A stretch of 64,000 nucleotides of DNA from Dyadobacter sp. CY312 (GTDB lineage: Bacteria > Bacteroidota > Bacteroidia > Cytophagales > Spirosomataceae). This document shows, piece after piece, positions 37,901 to 46,370 of the stretch (position 1 is its first letter; each line of letters opens with the position of its first letter). The stretch is taken from the NCBI RefSeq assembly GCF_021390535.1, contig NZ_JAJUXG010000001.1:868001-932000 (forward strand), written 5' to 3'. The notes under the pieces were generated by a model. That model was not told where the DNA came from. It did no database searches and saw only the letters and a program-made list of their open reading frames with translations. The position numbers and the translations under genes were made by a program.

Positions 37901-38535
37901 CATTCCGACCATTTAAGGCTGAATGTTTCGGGTTTGGCTTTATTGACTTTCAAGAGAATTTGTTTGGCAGCCAGGTCATTCAGCATTCTTTCTGCACGTT
38001 TTTCCGAAGTATTGATAATTCTGGAAAAAGCACGGGCTGTGACTGTGTCCGTAGATTTCAGATAACTGATCAATGATTTGACATGACGGGTCGCAAGTAA
38101 CTTCTCCGTATCAGCATCACCCTCCCCTTGTATGAGCAGTTTCGGAATCGGTACACTTTTATCTTTGATTCTAATGTAAATGATGCGCTGATTTTTCTCG
38201 TTCAGCGCGTAATGTGGTTTATCAGGACTTTCATCAATTTCTACTCTCAGAATTTTTTTACCGTCCAGGCTTTCAGTAGAAAATCGAATATGTAAAGGAG
38301 TCTCCACCAGTTTTCCCGCAGCACGTTCCAATTTTTGAAGTTCATTCAGTTCCGAAGACACACCCAATAAAGCGCCGTCGTTTCCAATACCAACAAGTAA
38401 AACACCACCGGAGGTATTGGCAAAAGAAGAAATGGTCTTTGCAATCTTATAAGGACTGTCAATAATTCTTTTAAACTCAATTGTGAGCCCTTCTCCTTGT
38501 TTAATAATTTCTATCGTGCTTTTCCGCTCGGGCAT
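37900..38535 (-). CDS. AlbA_2/Schlafen-like putative DNA- or RNA-binding protein
   Basis: A 211-residue protein. Residues about 10-135 match the AlbA_2 domain (EGLTIEFKRI, KTISSFANTSGGVLLVGIGN, PHYALNEKNQRIIYIRI). The C-terminal 65 residues look like a winged helix (TVTARAFSRIINTSEKRAER), so a nucleic-acid-binding regulator is plausible. AlbA_2 proteins occur both as regulators and in defence-like settings; nothing in the neighbourhood points to defence here. The target is unknown. Confidence 0.78.
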   Translation of the reverse strand: MPERKSTIEIIKQGEGLTIEFKRIIDSPYKIAKTISSFANTSGGVLLVGIGNDGALLGVSSELNELQKLERAAGKLVETPLHIRFSTESLDGKKILRVEIDESPDKPHYALNEKNQRIIYIRIKDKSVPIPKLLIQGEGDADTEKLLATRHVKSLISYLKSTDTVTARAFSRIINTSEKRAERMLNDLAAKQILLKVNKAKPETFSLKWSE

Positions 38536-38710
38536 GAAGTGATGAATTGGTACGCAGCTTAAATTTAAAGTCTTTCGTTTAATGAAACATACATTGAAAT
38601 ATAAAAGTTAAAAAATGCTCAGTAAAAACTTTTAGAGGATCACCTTACAACTCTTACACACACTGCCAGCACGTTTTTATATTAAATTTTAAAGATTAAT
38701 TACCAATCTC

Positions 38711-38741
38711 TTGCTTTTTGTATTTTATGGATTTATTTTTG
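38711..38741 (+). promoter_or_regulatory. Strong Bacteroidota-type promoter for the MFS gene
   Basis: TTG (38711-38713), a 20-bp spacer and TATTTTTG (38734-38741). Transcription would begin near 38747, just before a palindromic element at 38753-38766. Confidence 0.7.
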
Positions 38742-38752
38742 AATAAAAATAA

Positions 38753-38766
38753 GTTAGTGCGTTAAG
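38753..38766. promoter_or_regulatory. Candidate operator, copy 1
   Basis: GTTAGTGCGTTAAG shares the 13-mer TTAGTGCGTTAAG with copy 2 at 40059-40072. It is an imperfect palindrome (one mismatch to CTTA-N2-GC-N2-TAAG) lying just past the predicted transcription start, a position where a repressor would block RNA polymerase. The GntR protein encoded at 49700-50452 is the candidate binder (inference). Confidence 0.5.
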
Positions 38767-38770
38767 TTAT

Positions 38771-40039
38771 ATGAAACTAAACTCTATCCGCTGGTTTGTA
38801 GTTCTAATGGTCTTTATGGCCACAGGTCTGAGCTTTCTGGACCGGCAGGTATTGTCGATTGCCATCATCAAAATACAGGAAGAGTTTCAGTTCACAGATG
38901 TGGAATACGGTTGGGTAAACACCAGTTTCCTACTCAGCTACGCATTGATGTTCACACTGGGAGGCTGGCTTATTGACCGTGTTGGTGCGAAAACGGGCTT
39001 GGCTGTGGCCGTTGGCGTCTGGTCCATAGCTAACGCTTTCCACGGACTCATGAACAGTCTGCCACAACTTTTGGCATTCCGATTTCTTCTCGGACTGGGC
39101 GAAGGCGCCTGTTTTCCGGGAGCAGCAAAAACAGTCTATGACTGGTTTGACACCAAGGAAAGGGGATTTGCAAATGGGATTGCCATAGGCGGATCAGCCA
39201 TTGGGGCTGTTATTGCACCACCGTTAACAATTTGGATATCTGAATATTACGGATGGCGTGCAGGGTTTGTCATACCAGGTTTGGTTGGGATTGCCTGGGT
39301 AGCAATTTGGTTATTAATCCCCTGGAAATCTAATATTGCAAACCAGGCTATTAAATCTGTCAGCACAAAAATAGAAGCCTTATCATTCAGAGAGCTTTTC
39401 AAAATAAGGCAAACCTGGGTATTTATTCTAATGCGTTTTATGTTGGATCCGGTCATGTATTTCATGATGTTCTGGATTCCAAAGTATCTGAGTGAAGAAC
39501 GTGGTGTATCCTTTGAACGTATTGGCAGCCTATTCTGGATTCCATTTCTCGCACTGGGAATTTCAAACATTTTCGGTGGCTTTTTGTCTGATCAATTGAT
39601 TAAATGGAATTTCAGTATCAATAAAGCCAGAAAAACGATCATGGGTTTTGCAGCAACACTCACTTTGGCTGTACCCATGGCAGCTTATGTCAATTCCGTT
39701 GAACTGGCAGTGGCAATAATGGCTCTTTATATGTTTGCTCACGGTTTCTGGATTACCAATTACATCACCTCTATTTCAGATGTATTTGGCCGGAAAGCGA
39801 CCTCAACGGTTGTCGGATTATCAGGCACAGCAGGAGCCATATCCAGTTTGTTACTTAATCCTATGATAGGTAAAATCATAGAGCAATATTCATACAAACC
39901 GCTTTGGATAGCCTCAGGACTGCTCTACCCCATCGCTTTTATTGGTTTTATTTTCCTGATACCCAACATAAAGCCTTTATTTTCAAGCAATAAGGAGTCC
40001 ATTCGTCAGGACTTTGCAGAGCCACAAATAGAAACGTAA
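38771..40039 (+). CDS. MFS transporter, hexuronate/ACS-type
   Basis: A 422-residue inner membrane transporter with about twelve hydrophobic helices. The N-terminal region (TGLSFLDRQVLSIAI), the loop-2/3 motif GGWLIDRVGAKTG and the helix-4 pattern RFLLGLGEGACFPGAAKTV are those of the anion:cation symporter branch, which includes hexuronate (ExuT-like) carriers. As first gene of the polysaccharide locus it likely imports the mono- or disaccharide product. A sugar acid substrate is suggested by the family but not proven. Confidence 0.85.
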   Translation: MKLNSIRWFVVLMVFMATGLSFLDRQVLSIAIIKIQEEFQFTDVEYGWVNTSFLLSYALMFTLGGWLIDRVGAKTGLAVAVGVWSIANAFHGLMNSLPQLLAFRFLLGLGEGACFPGAAKTVYDWFDTKERGFANGIAIGGSAIGAVIAPPLTIWISEYYGWRAGFVIPGLVGIAWVAIWLLIPWKSNIANQAIKSVSTKIEALSFRELFKIRQTWVFILMRFMLDPVMYFMMFWIPKYLSEERGVSFERIGSLFWIPFLALGISNIFGGFLSDQLIKWNFSINKARKTIMGFAATLTLAVPMAAYVNSVELAVAIMALYMFAHGFWITNYITSISDVFGRKATSTVVGLSGTAGAISSLLLNPMIGKIIEQYSYKPLWIASGLLYPIAFIGFIFLIPNIKPLFSSNKESIRQDFAEPQIET

Positions 40040-40058
40040 AAAATTTTACCCTAATTTA

Positions 40059-40072
40059 CTTAGTGCGTTAAG
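40059..40072. promoter_or_regulatory. Candidate operator, copy 2
   Basis: CTTAGTGCGTTAAG is a perfect CTTA-N2-GC-N2-TAAG palindrome 30 bp before the isomerase-like gene. A weak -7-like TAATTTAC (40052-40059) abuts it. See copy 1 at 38753. Confidence 0.5.
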
Positions 40073-40101
40073 AAATATTAATAAAAACATAGATCAAACT
40101 T

Positions 40102-41598
40102 ATGGAAAACCATATTCTCATCCCGAATGCAGTGGCACAAACCGACATTATCAAAAAACGCAAACAAACGAGACCGCGCATTGGCGTGTTTGGCGTGGCC
40201 TATTACAAATACTGGGATCAGTTTGACGGTTTGCTGGATGCCATGCTTCAAAAACAGGCTGTTTTTGTCGAAAAGATCCAAAACGGATCATACGCGGAAG
40301 TAGTCGATTTTGGTTTGGTAGATGATGTGCAAAAAGCATACGATCTGGTACCCAAACTCAACGCCGCCAATCTGGATCTGATCTTCTGCGACATGGTCAC
40401 CTACGCAACATCGAACACTTTTGGTGTGATCATACGAAACATCAATGTGCCAATTGTACTTGTGGCGTTGCAACCTGACAAGGCCATGGACTATTCCAGA
40501 GCATCAACCTACATGCAGCTTTACAATGATGACATTTGCTCGCTTCCGGAATTTGCCGGTGTAGCAGCAAGAATGGGCAAAAAGGTGCCGGATATGATTA
40601 TCGGAACGTTATATGATGATCCGCGGGCAGATGCCGAAATAGAAGAATACTGCCGGATAGCAGCAGTACTGCATGATCTTCGAACCTCTCGAATAGGGCA
40701 TATAGGTCATCCTATTGAAGCCATGCTGGACATGCATTCCGACTCAACCATGCTTACAGCGCACTTTGGCGCCCACATTGTACAATGCGAAGCACACGAG
40801 ATTGTAACACAATACGTGCATGCGACCCGTGACGAAATTGAGCCCGTCAAGGAAAGAATCCTTGACTTTTTCGATACACCCGAGCCTGTTTCTGATCCAA
40901 TTTCAGAAAAACTCAGGGATTCCGATCTTGAAACCGCGTCAAGAGTAACTGTGGCACTGGAAAAGTTTATTGAAGAAAAGAACCTGGACGGACTCGCATA
41001 TTATTATGAAGGTCCTGACAATAGCGACACGCGCACAGTGATGTCAAATCTGATCGTAGGAAATTCACTACTAACCGGAGCCGGATTTCCAATGTGCGGC
41101 GAATCTGATCTGAAAACCTGCTTTGCCATGCTGATAATGGAACGTTTGGGCATAGGCGGCAGTTTTGCTGAGTTCCATCCGGTCGATTTTAAGGAGGGAT
41201 TTGTACTTGTAGGCCATGATGGTCCTCACAACGTAGCCATTGCCGAAGGCAAGCCCGTTTTACGCAGCCTGACCAAATACCATGGAAAGCCTGGTTTTGG
41301 CGCAGGTGTTGAATTTAAGATCAAGGAAGGTCCTATAACGATGCTGAGTATCAACTCTACGTATGACGGAAAATTCAAGTTTGTGATAGCAGAAGGTCAG
41401 TCGGTAGAAGGACCTATTCCTCCTACCGGAAACACCAATACAAGAGGTTATTTCAAACCAGACGTAAGAACATTTTTACAAAGATGGATGAAGGAAGGAC
41501 CCACACACCATTTTGCACTGGGCATCGGACATCATGCAAAAACCATTGCGAAAATCGCGTCCTATCTGAATCTGGAAGCGGTGATAATTCAGGAATAA
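40102..41598 (+). CDS. L-fucose/L-arabinose isomerase family protein
   Basis: A 498-residue cytosolic enzyme of the FucI/AraA fold family, which interconvert aldoses and ketoses using a divalent metal. It is shorter than true FucI (about 590) and near AraA length. Features include RPRIGVFGVAYYKYWDQFDG at the N-terminal Rossmann-like domain, GHIGHPIEAMLDMHSD-type substrate region near 200-215, MCGESDLKTCFAMLI near 333-347, and a C-terminal FALGIGHHAKTIAK that would carry the metal-ligand histidine. The substrate is not determined. It is likely part of the locus's monosaccharide catabolism. Confidence 0.83.
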   Translation: MENHILIPNAVAQTDIIKKRKQTRPRIGVFGVAYYKYWDQFDGLLDAMLQKQAVFVEKIQNGSYAEVVDFGLVDDVQKAYDLVPKLNAANLDLIFCDMVTYATSNTFGVIIRNINVPIVLVALQPDKAMDYSRASTYMQLYNDDICSLPEFAGVAARMGKKVPDMIIGTLYDDPRADAEIEEYCRIAAVLHDLRTSRIGHIGHPIEAMLDMHSDSTMLTAHFGAHIVQCEAHEIVTQYVHATRDEIEPVKERILDFFDTPEPVSDPISEKLRDSDLETASRVTVALEKFIEEKNLDGLAYYYEGPDNSDTRTVMSNLIVGNSLLTGAGFPMCGESDLKTCFAMLIMERLGIGGSFAEFHPVDFKEGFVLVGHDGPHNVAIAEGKPVLRSLTKYHGKPGFGAGVEFKIKEGPITMLSINSTYDGKFKFVIAEGQSVEGPIPPTGNTNTRGYFKPDVRTFLQRWMKEGPTHHFALGIGHHAKTIAKIASYLNLEAVIIQE

Positions 41599-41697
41599 TT
41601 AAGTCCCGTAATGCTAAAACGAAAAAGACAAGTAGGGCTTTGTCTCTCTCCCTTTCCTAAACCCTGTTTAAAAGTCTAATCTAAAAATCAACGCAAA

Positions 41698-44600
41698 ATG
41701 AAACACATTTTATTTCAAAAATGGGCAAGGTTACTGCTTTTTGCTTCACTAAGTGTAGTAATGTCCAATGGAAGAGTTTCTGCCCAGCAAAAGATTACGA
41801 TATCCGGAAAAATAACGTCCGGCACAGATGGCACGGCACTTATTGGAGCAACAATTGCCGAAAAAGGTTCAACCAACGGAACAACTTCTGATATTGACGG
41901 AAATTTCAAACTGGCAGTTTCTTCCAATGCTACCATTGTGGTAAGTTTTATTGGGTACAATTTTCAGGAGATACAGGTTGAAAATCGATCGTTATTCAAT
42001 GTCAGTCTGACGGCCGACCAGCAACAACTTCAGGATGTGGTCGTAGTAGGTTACGGAACTGCTCGTAAAAAGGACCTTACCGGATCTATTACCAAAATTT
42101 CCAGTGAACAATTCATTCAGCCATCTGCCGGTAGTTTTGACCAAATGCTTCAGGGGAAAGTACCGGGTGTGCAGATCAGCCAAACCACCGGTGCCCCGGG
42201 AGGAAACGTTAATATTCTCATCAGGGGGGTGAGTTCTATAACGGGTGGTAATCAGCCACTTTATGTAATAGATGGCTTTGCAATGGGTACTGGCGGCGGA
42301 GGTTCCGATATGCGAAATTATGGAGGTAATAATTTTTCTTCCGCCGGCATGGCTAGCAATACAGGCAACCGCGTTAACCCGCTCGCTTCTATCAACCCAT
42401 CGGATATTGAATCCATAGAAATTTTGAAAGACGCCTCAGCAACAGCTATATATGGTTCTCGCGGAGCAAATGGTGTGGTCATTATCACTACAAAACGCGG
42501 AGCCTATGGCAAATCGCAAATTAGTGTCGATGCCTCTTACGGGTTTCAGGAAGTTGCACACAAGTTGGAAATGCTGAACTCGAAGCAATATGCCAATTAT
42601 CTGGCAGACGGCAGGGACAATGCCTGGGTGTATGCAGGAGGTAAAGCCACCGATCCCAACGAACTGAGAAGTGTCAATACAAGGGTAAGACCAATATTCA
42701 GAACACCTGATGCCATAACTACGGATACAGACTGGCAGGATGCAATTTTCAGAACGGCTCCGGTTCGGAATGTGCAGGTCTCTTCCACAGGCGGCAATGA
42801 AAAAGCTAAATATTTTATTTCAGGAGGATATTTCTCACAGGAAGGAATCATTATCAACACCGACTATACCCGGTTTAATCTGAGAGTTAATGTAGACGCA
42901 CAAATTACAAAACGCATCAAAATTGGAACCTCAACATTCGGATCGTATGGTTTTGGAAAATTTGCGAATACCGAATCACATTATGGAGCTGGTGGTTTGC
43001 TCACCAACGCATTGGCAGCGTCACCTACTATTCCGGTATATGACAGCAATGGGAATTACTATTTCAATCAGGAAGACGTAAACGACGGTCTTGGGTTTCT
43101 TGCCAATGTACTTGCCGTGAGTGATGGCTCTGATGACCGCAGGAAGGTTATGGACGTAGTAACAAACAATTTTGTTGAAGTTAACATTACAGACGAACTG
43201 ACTTTTAAGACTTCCGTCGGCGTAAATTTTGGTACAAACAATATCAAGTTGTGGCGCTCATCAGCTGTGCCAAATTTTGGTACCCTAAACTACCCAGCAA
43301 CTGCAGGTACCTCACGCGCCGAATCACTTAACTGGCTTAATGAAAACACGCTGACCTATGTGAAGGTGTTCAACAACAAACATTTTGTGAATGGGTTGAT
43401 TGGCTTTACCGCTCAAAAGAACAGACGAGATATTGTATCGGTGGGTGCTTCCGATTTCCCAACTGAATACGTTCCTTTCATCACAGCCGGAATTGTAAAC
43501 GCAGGCACTCAGGCTATCAACGAATGGGCGCTCTTGTCGACCATGGCCAGACTTACGTATTCCTATGCTGGCAAGTACATGTTCACTGCAACGGTACGAC
43601 GTGACGGTAGTTCCCGGTTTGGATCAAACAACCGTTGGGGATCATTCCCGTCTTTCTCGGTAGGCTACAATCTTTCAGAGGAAAATTTCATGAAAGACTT
43701 GAACTTCATAAGCAATCTGAAGCTTAGGGCCAGTTACGGCATTTCCGGAAACAACCAGATCGGCGATTACACCCACATCGGACTGTTATCAGCTACAAGA
43801 TATGTCAAAAACAGAGCTCTCAACCCAGGTCTGATACCCAGTACTTTGTCCAATGATAACCTGACGTGGGAAAAATCAAAACAAACCAATATTGGCATAG
43901 ACCTAAGTCTGTTTAAAGACAGAATCACTCTGACAGCCGACGCCTATCGTGACCACAAAACAGATCTGCTTCTTGCAGTACAATTGCCTGCGGCGTCAGG
44001 ATTCAACAGTTCTACACAAAATATCGGTGACATAGAAAACAAGGGTTTTGAACTTGGTTTGCAAACGGTGAATGTGCGCTCGAAACGTTTCGAATGGGCC
44101 AGCAATTTTACATTCAGCCACAACCGAAACAAGGTATTAAAGCTAGCCACCGAAGGCGGAAGAATTGCCAATTCGGCCTACCAGATCACAGAAGTTGGTC
44201 AGGCGATTTCGAGCTTTTACCTGATAAACAAACTGGGTGTTTTCATGACCAGCGCTGAACTGGATGGTGCCGCTCTTCAGCATCCGAAAACACAGGCGGG
44301 TGATCTCAAATTTGAGGATGTTAACGACGATGGCGTCATCAACCAAAGCGACCGGAAAATCGTAGGGTCTCCATGGCCTGACTTTACCTGGGGAATGGAT
44401 AACAATTTTACGCTGGGAAGTCTTAGCCTTAATGTAGGTGTGGTTGGTTCGCATGGCGCTTACACTTATCTGGATGCAGGCGCCTCACTTCTGGGCGATA
44501 ACGGCGTGCAAAACAACCTTATACTGACAGACAGAAGATGGCGCTCAGAGGCTGATCCCGGCGACGGAATAATGCCTAGGTCTATTAGAAGCAACCACGC

Positions 44601-44883
44601 GCTCGGCTTTGGAACTTCGTCTCACTACCTGTTCAGCAATGCTTTTACGAGGATAAGAAATATAAAACTGTCTTACGATCTGCCGAAAAATCTGACTAGC
44701 AATTTAAAAATCAGTGCTTTAAATGTTTATGCTAATGTTGCGAACGTTTTCACCTTTACAGATTATCCCGGCTATGATCCGGAATCCAGCGTCAGCGGCG
44801 ACAATGTGGTAAATGGAGGAATTGATTATCTCAATTATCCGCTTCCGCGCACGTACACATTAGGAATCAAATTAACTCTTTAA
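41698..44883 (+). CDS. SusC/RagA-type TonB-dependent outer membrane transporter
   Basis: A 1061-residue outer membrane receptor. A signal peptide (to about residue 29, ending VSA) precedes a carboxypeptidase-like beta-sandwich (ITISGKITSGTDGTALIGAT), then the SusC-specific TonB box region DVVVVGYGTARKKDLTGSI and plug domain (PLYVIDGFAMG; EILKDASATAIYGSRGANGV). The remainder is a 22-stranded barrel ending YTLGIKLTL. SusC proteins form the pore for oligosaccharides, gated by the SusD lid. It is followed by susD after 19 bp. The ligand cannot be read from sequence. Confidence 0.94.
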   Translation: MKHILFQKWARLLLFASLSVVMSNGRVSAQQKITISGKITSGTDGTALIGATIAEKGSTNGTTSDIDGNFKLAVSSNATIVVSFIGYNFQEIQVENRSLFNVSLTADQQQLQDVVVVGYGTARKKDLTGSITKISSEQFIQPSAGSFDQMLQGKVPGVQISQTTGAPGGNVNILIRGVSSITGGNQPLYVIDGFAMGTGGGGSDMRNYGGNNFSSAGMASNTGNRVNPLASINPSDIESIEILKDASATAIYGSRGANGVVIITTKRGAYGKSQISVDASYGFQEVAHKLEMLNSKQYANYLADGRDNAWVYAGGKATDPNELRSVNTRVRPIFRTPDAITTDTDWQDAIFRTAPVRNVQVSSTGGNEKAKYFISGGYFSQEGIIINTDYTRFNLRVNVDAQITKRIKIGTSTFGSYGFGKFANTESHYGAGGLLTNALAASPTIPVYDSNGNYYFNQEDVNDGLGFLANVLAVSDGSDDRRKVMDVVTNNFVEVNITDELTFKTSVGVNFGTNNIKLWRSSAVPNFGTLNYPATAGTSRAESLNWLNENTLTYVKVFNNKHFVNGLIGFTAQKNRRDIVSVGASDFPTEYVPFITAGIVNAGTQAINEWALLSTMARLTYSYAGKYMFTATVRRDGSSRFGSNNRWGSFPSFSVGYNLSEENFMKDLNFISNLKLRASYGISGNNQIGDYTHIGLLSATRYVKNRALNPGLIPSTLSNDNLTWEKSKQTNIGIDLSLFKDRITLTADAYRDHKTDLLLAVQLPAASGFNSSTQNIGDIENKGFELGLQTVNVRSKRFEWASNFTFSHNRNKVLKLATEGGRIANSAYQITEVGQAISSFYLINKLGVFMTSAELDGAALQHPKTQAGDLKFEDVNDDGVINQSDRKIVGSPWPDFTWGMDNNFTLGSLSLNVGVVGSHGAYTYLDAGASLLGDNGVQNNLILTDRRWRSEADPGDGIMPRSIRSNHALGFGTSSHYLFSNAFTRIRNIKLSYDLPKNLTSNLKISALNVYANVANVFTFTDYPGYDPESSVSGDNVVNGGIDYLNYPLPRTYTLGIKLTL

Positions 44884-44902
44884 AGTTTAAAGAAATTTTG
44901 CA

Positions 44903-46336
44903 ATGAAAAAATACATCATCTATATATTCATGGGAGTGTCCGTAGCTTCCTGTTCTGACTTCCTTACCTTACAACCTGAATATCAGATTAGTGAGAATGC
45001 ATTCTATAAAAATGCCAAGGATTTTGAAACGGCTCTGGTGGGGAACTACGCTGGTCTTCAGGCTCTGCATAACACCTCTATTATTCACCTCGGAGATCTA
45101 ACTACCGACAATACAGACATACGGTCTACCTCACCTACCGTATCTGAGGCGGAGTGTGACGAGATGAATTTAACTGCCGCCAATGACTATCTGAACGCTG
45201 TCTGGAGTACATCCTTTGCCACAATTGCAAGATCCAATAATATTCTGTCGCGACTGGATGCTGTTAATATAACAAGCGATCAAAAGAACCAGTACAAAGG
45301 TGAATCGCTGTTCCTTAGAGCTTACAGTTACTTTTATCTGGTACGTTTATTTGGGAATGTGCCTATGGTAGATGTAGCGTTCAGAAGTCCGGAGGAGATT
45401 ATGAATTTTGACATGACCCGAAAACCGGTAGCTGAGGTGTACAGCCAGATCATTAAGGATTTGACGGAGGCATCCACTTTGTTAAATGGTGTAACCGGGT
45501 TAAGTAAATCACAAGCTTCTGTTGGTGCTGCAAAAACTTTGCTTGGCAAGGTATACCTTACTACAAAGCAATATGATCTCGCCAGAGCAGTATTGAAAGA
45601 AGTAATCGATTCGAAAACTTACTCCCTCAATCCTGATTACAAAAAATTGTTTGTTAATGGCAATGACGAATTACAGGAGTCCATATTTGAAATTAAATAC
45701 CTTTCCGGAAATGTGGGCGAAGGAAATTCTTTTGCCACCATTTTTATGCCCTCTCGATTTGACGTCGGTATGTTTCCGGGTAACATGCAGGGTGCCGGCC
45801 GCGTATTACCCACACGGCAAATGGCAAATGGATACGAAAAGGGTGATTTGAGAAGAGTTGCTTCCATTGGAGATTCTGTAAAACTCATTAATGGTAAATA
45901 TGAAAAGGAATTGTTTGGACTAAAATTCGTAGACTTTACAACCGGAATCGTTGGCGACGGAGGCATCAATTTCACGTCTCTACGCTATGCCGATGTTCTA
46001 CTAATGTATGCTGAATCATTAAATGAGACCAGTAATACTGCCGATGCCCATACTTACATCAATATGGTAAGAACCCGAGCCGGACTGGGATCAATAACTG
46101 GCTTGTCTAAAGCAGACTTTACACTGGCAGTGGACAAAGAACGAAAAGTGGAGCTTTTTCTGGAAGGGCACCGCTGGTTTGATCTGGTGCGCACCGGGCG
46201 GTTTCAGATAGTGATGAATAAATATTTTCAGGATAACGGCTTGAATTTTACAGTCGCAGACCATGAAATGATCATGCCAATTCCATTACGTGAAATTGAT
46301 ATTAATCCAAATTTAGGACAGAACCCGGGATACTAG
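44903..46336 (+). CDS. SusD/RagB-type surface glycan-binding lipoprotein
   Basis: A 477-residue outer membrane lipoprotein. The lipobox VSVASCSDF gives the lipidated Cys near residue 17. It has typical SusD features: N-terminal LTLQPEYQISENAFYKNAKD, TPR-like helices (RAYSYFYLVRLFGNVPMVD; AKTLLGKVYLTTKQYDLA) and the C-terminal family motif RKVELFLEGHRWFDLVRTGR with PIPLREIDINPNLGQNPGY. It acts as the lid of the adjacent SusC pore. It is cotranscribed with susC and with the enzyme gene 34 bp downstream. Confidence 0.94.
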   Translation: MKKYIIYIFMGVSVASCSDFLTLQPEYQISENAFYKNAKDFETALVGNYAGLQALHNTSIIHLGDLTTDNTDIRSTSPTVSEAECDEMNLTAANDYLNAVWSTSFATIARSNNILSRLDAVNITSDQKNQYKGESLFLRAYSYFYLVRLFGNVPMVDVAFRSPEEIMNFDMTRKPVAEVYSQIIKDLTEASTLLNGVTGLSKSQASVGAAKTLLGKVYLTTKQYDLARAVLKEVIDSKTYSLNPDYKKLFVNGNDELQESIFEIKYLSGNVGEGNSFATIFMPSRFDVGMFPGNMQGAGRVLPTRQMANGYEKGDLRRVASIGDSVKLINGKYEKELFGLKFVDFTTGIVGDGGINFTSLRYADVLLMYAESLNETSNTADAHTYINMVRTRAGLGSITGLSKADFTLAVDKERKVELFLEGHRWFDLVRTGRFQIVMNKYFQDNGLNFTVADHEMIMPIPLREIDINPNLGQNPGY

Positions 46337-46370
46337 ATTGTAAAGTCAATATCTGTAAAAAATCTTTTCT

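Noticed and set aside
37900..38535. AlbA_2/Schlafen-like gene as part of a defence system
   Set aside because: It stands alone between housekeeping and sugar genes; no nuclease, methylase or other defence partner adjoins it.
41628..41646. AGACAA/TTGTCT hairpin before susC as an intrinsic terminator
   Set aside because: The stem is only about six pairs and no T-run follows, so it is too weak to call.
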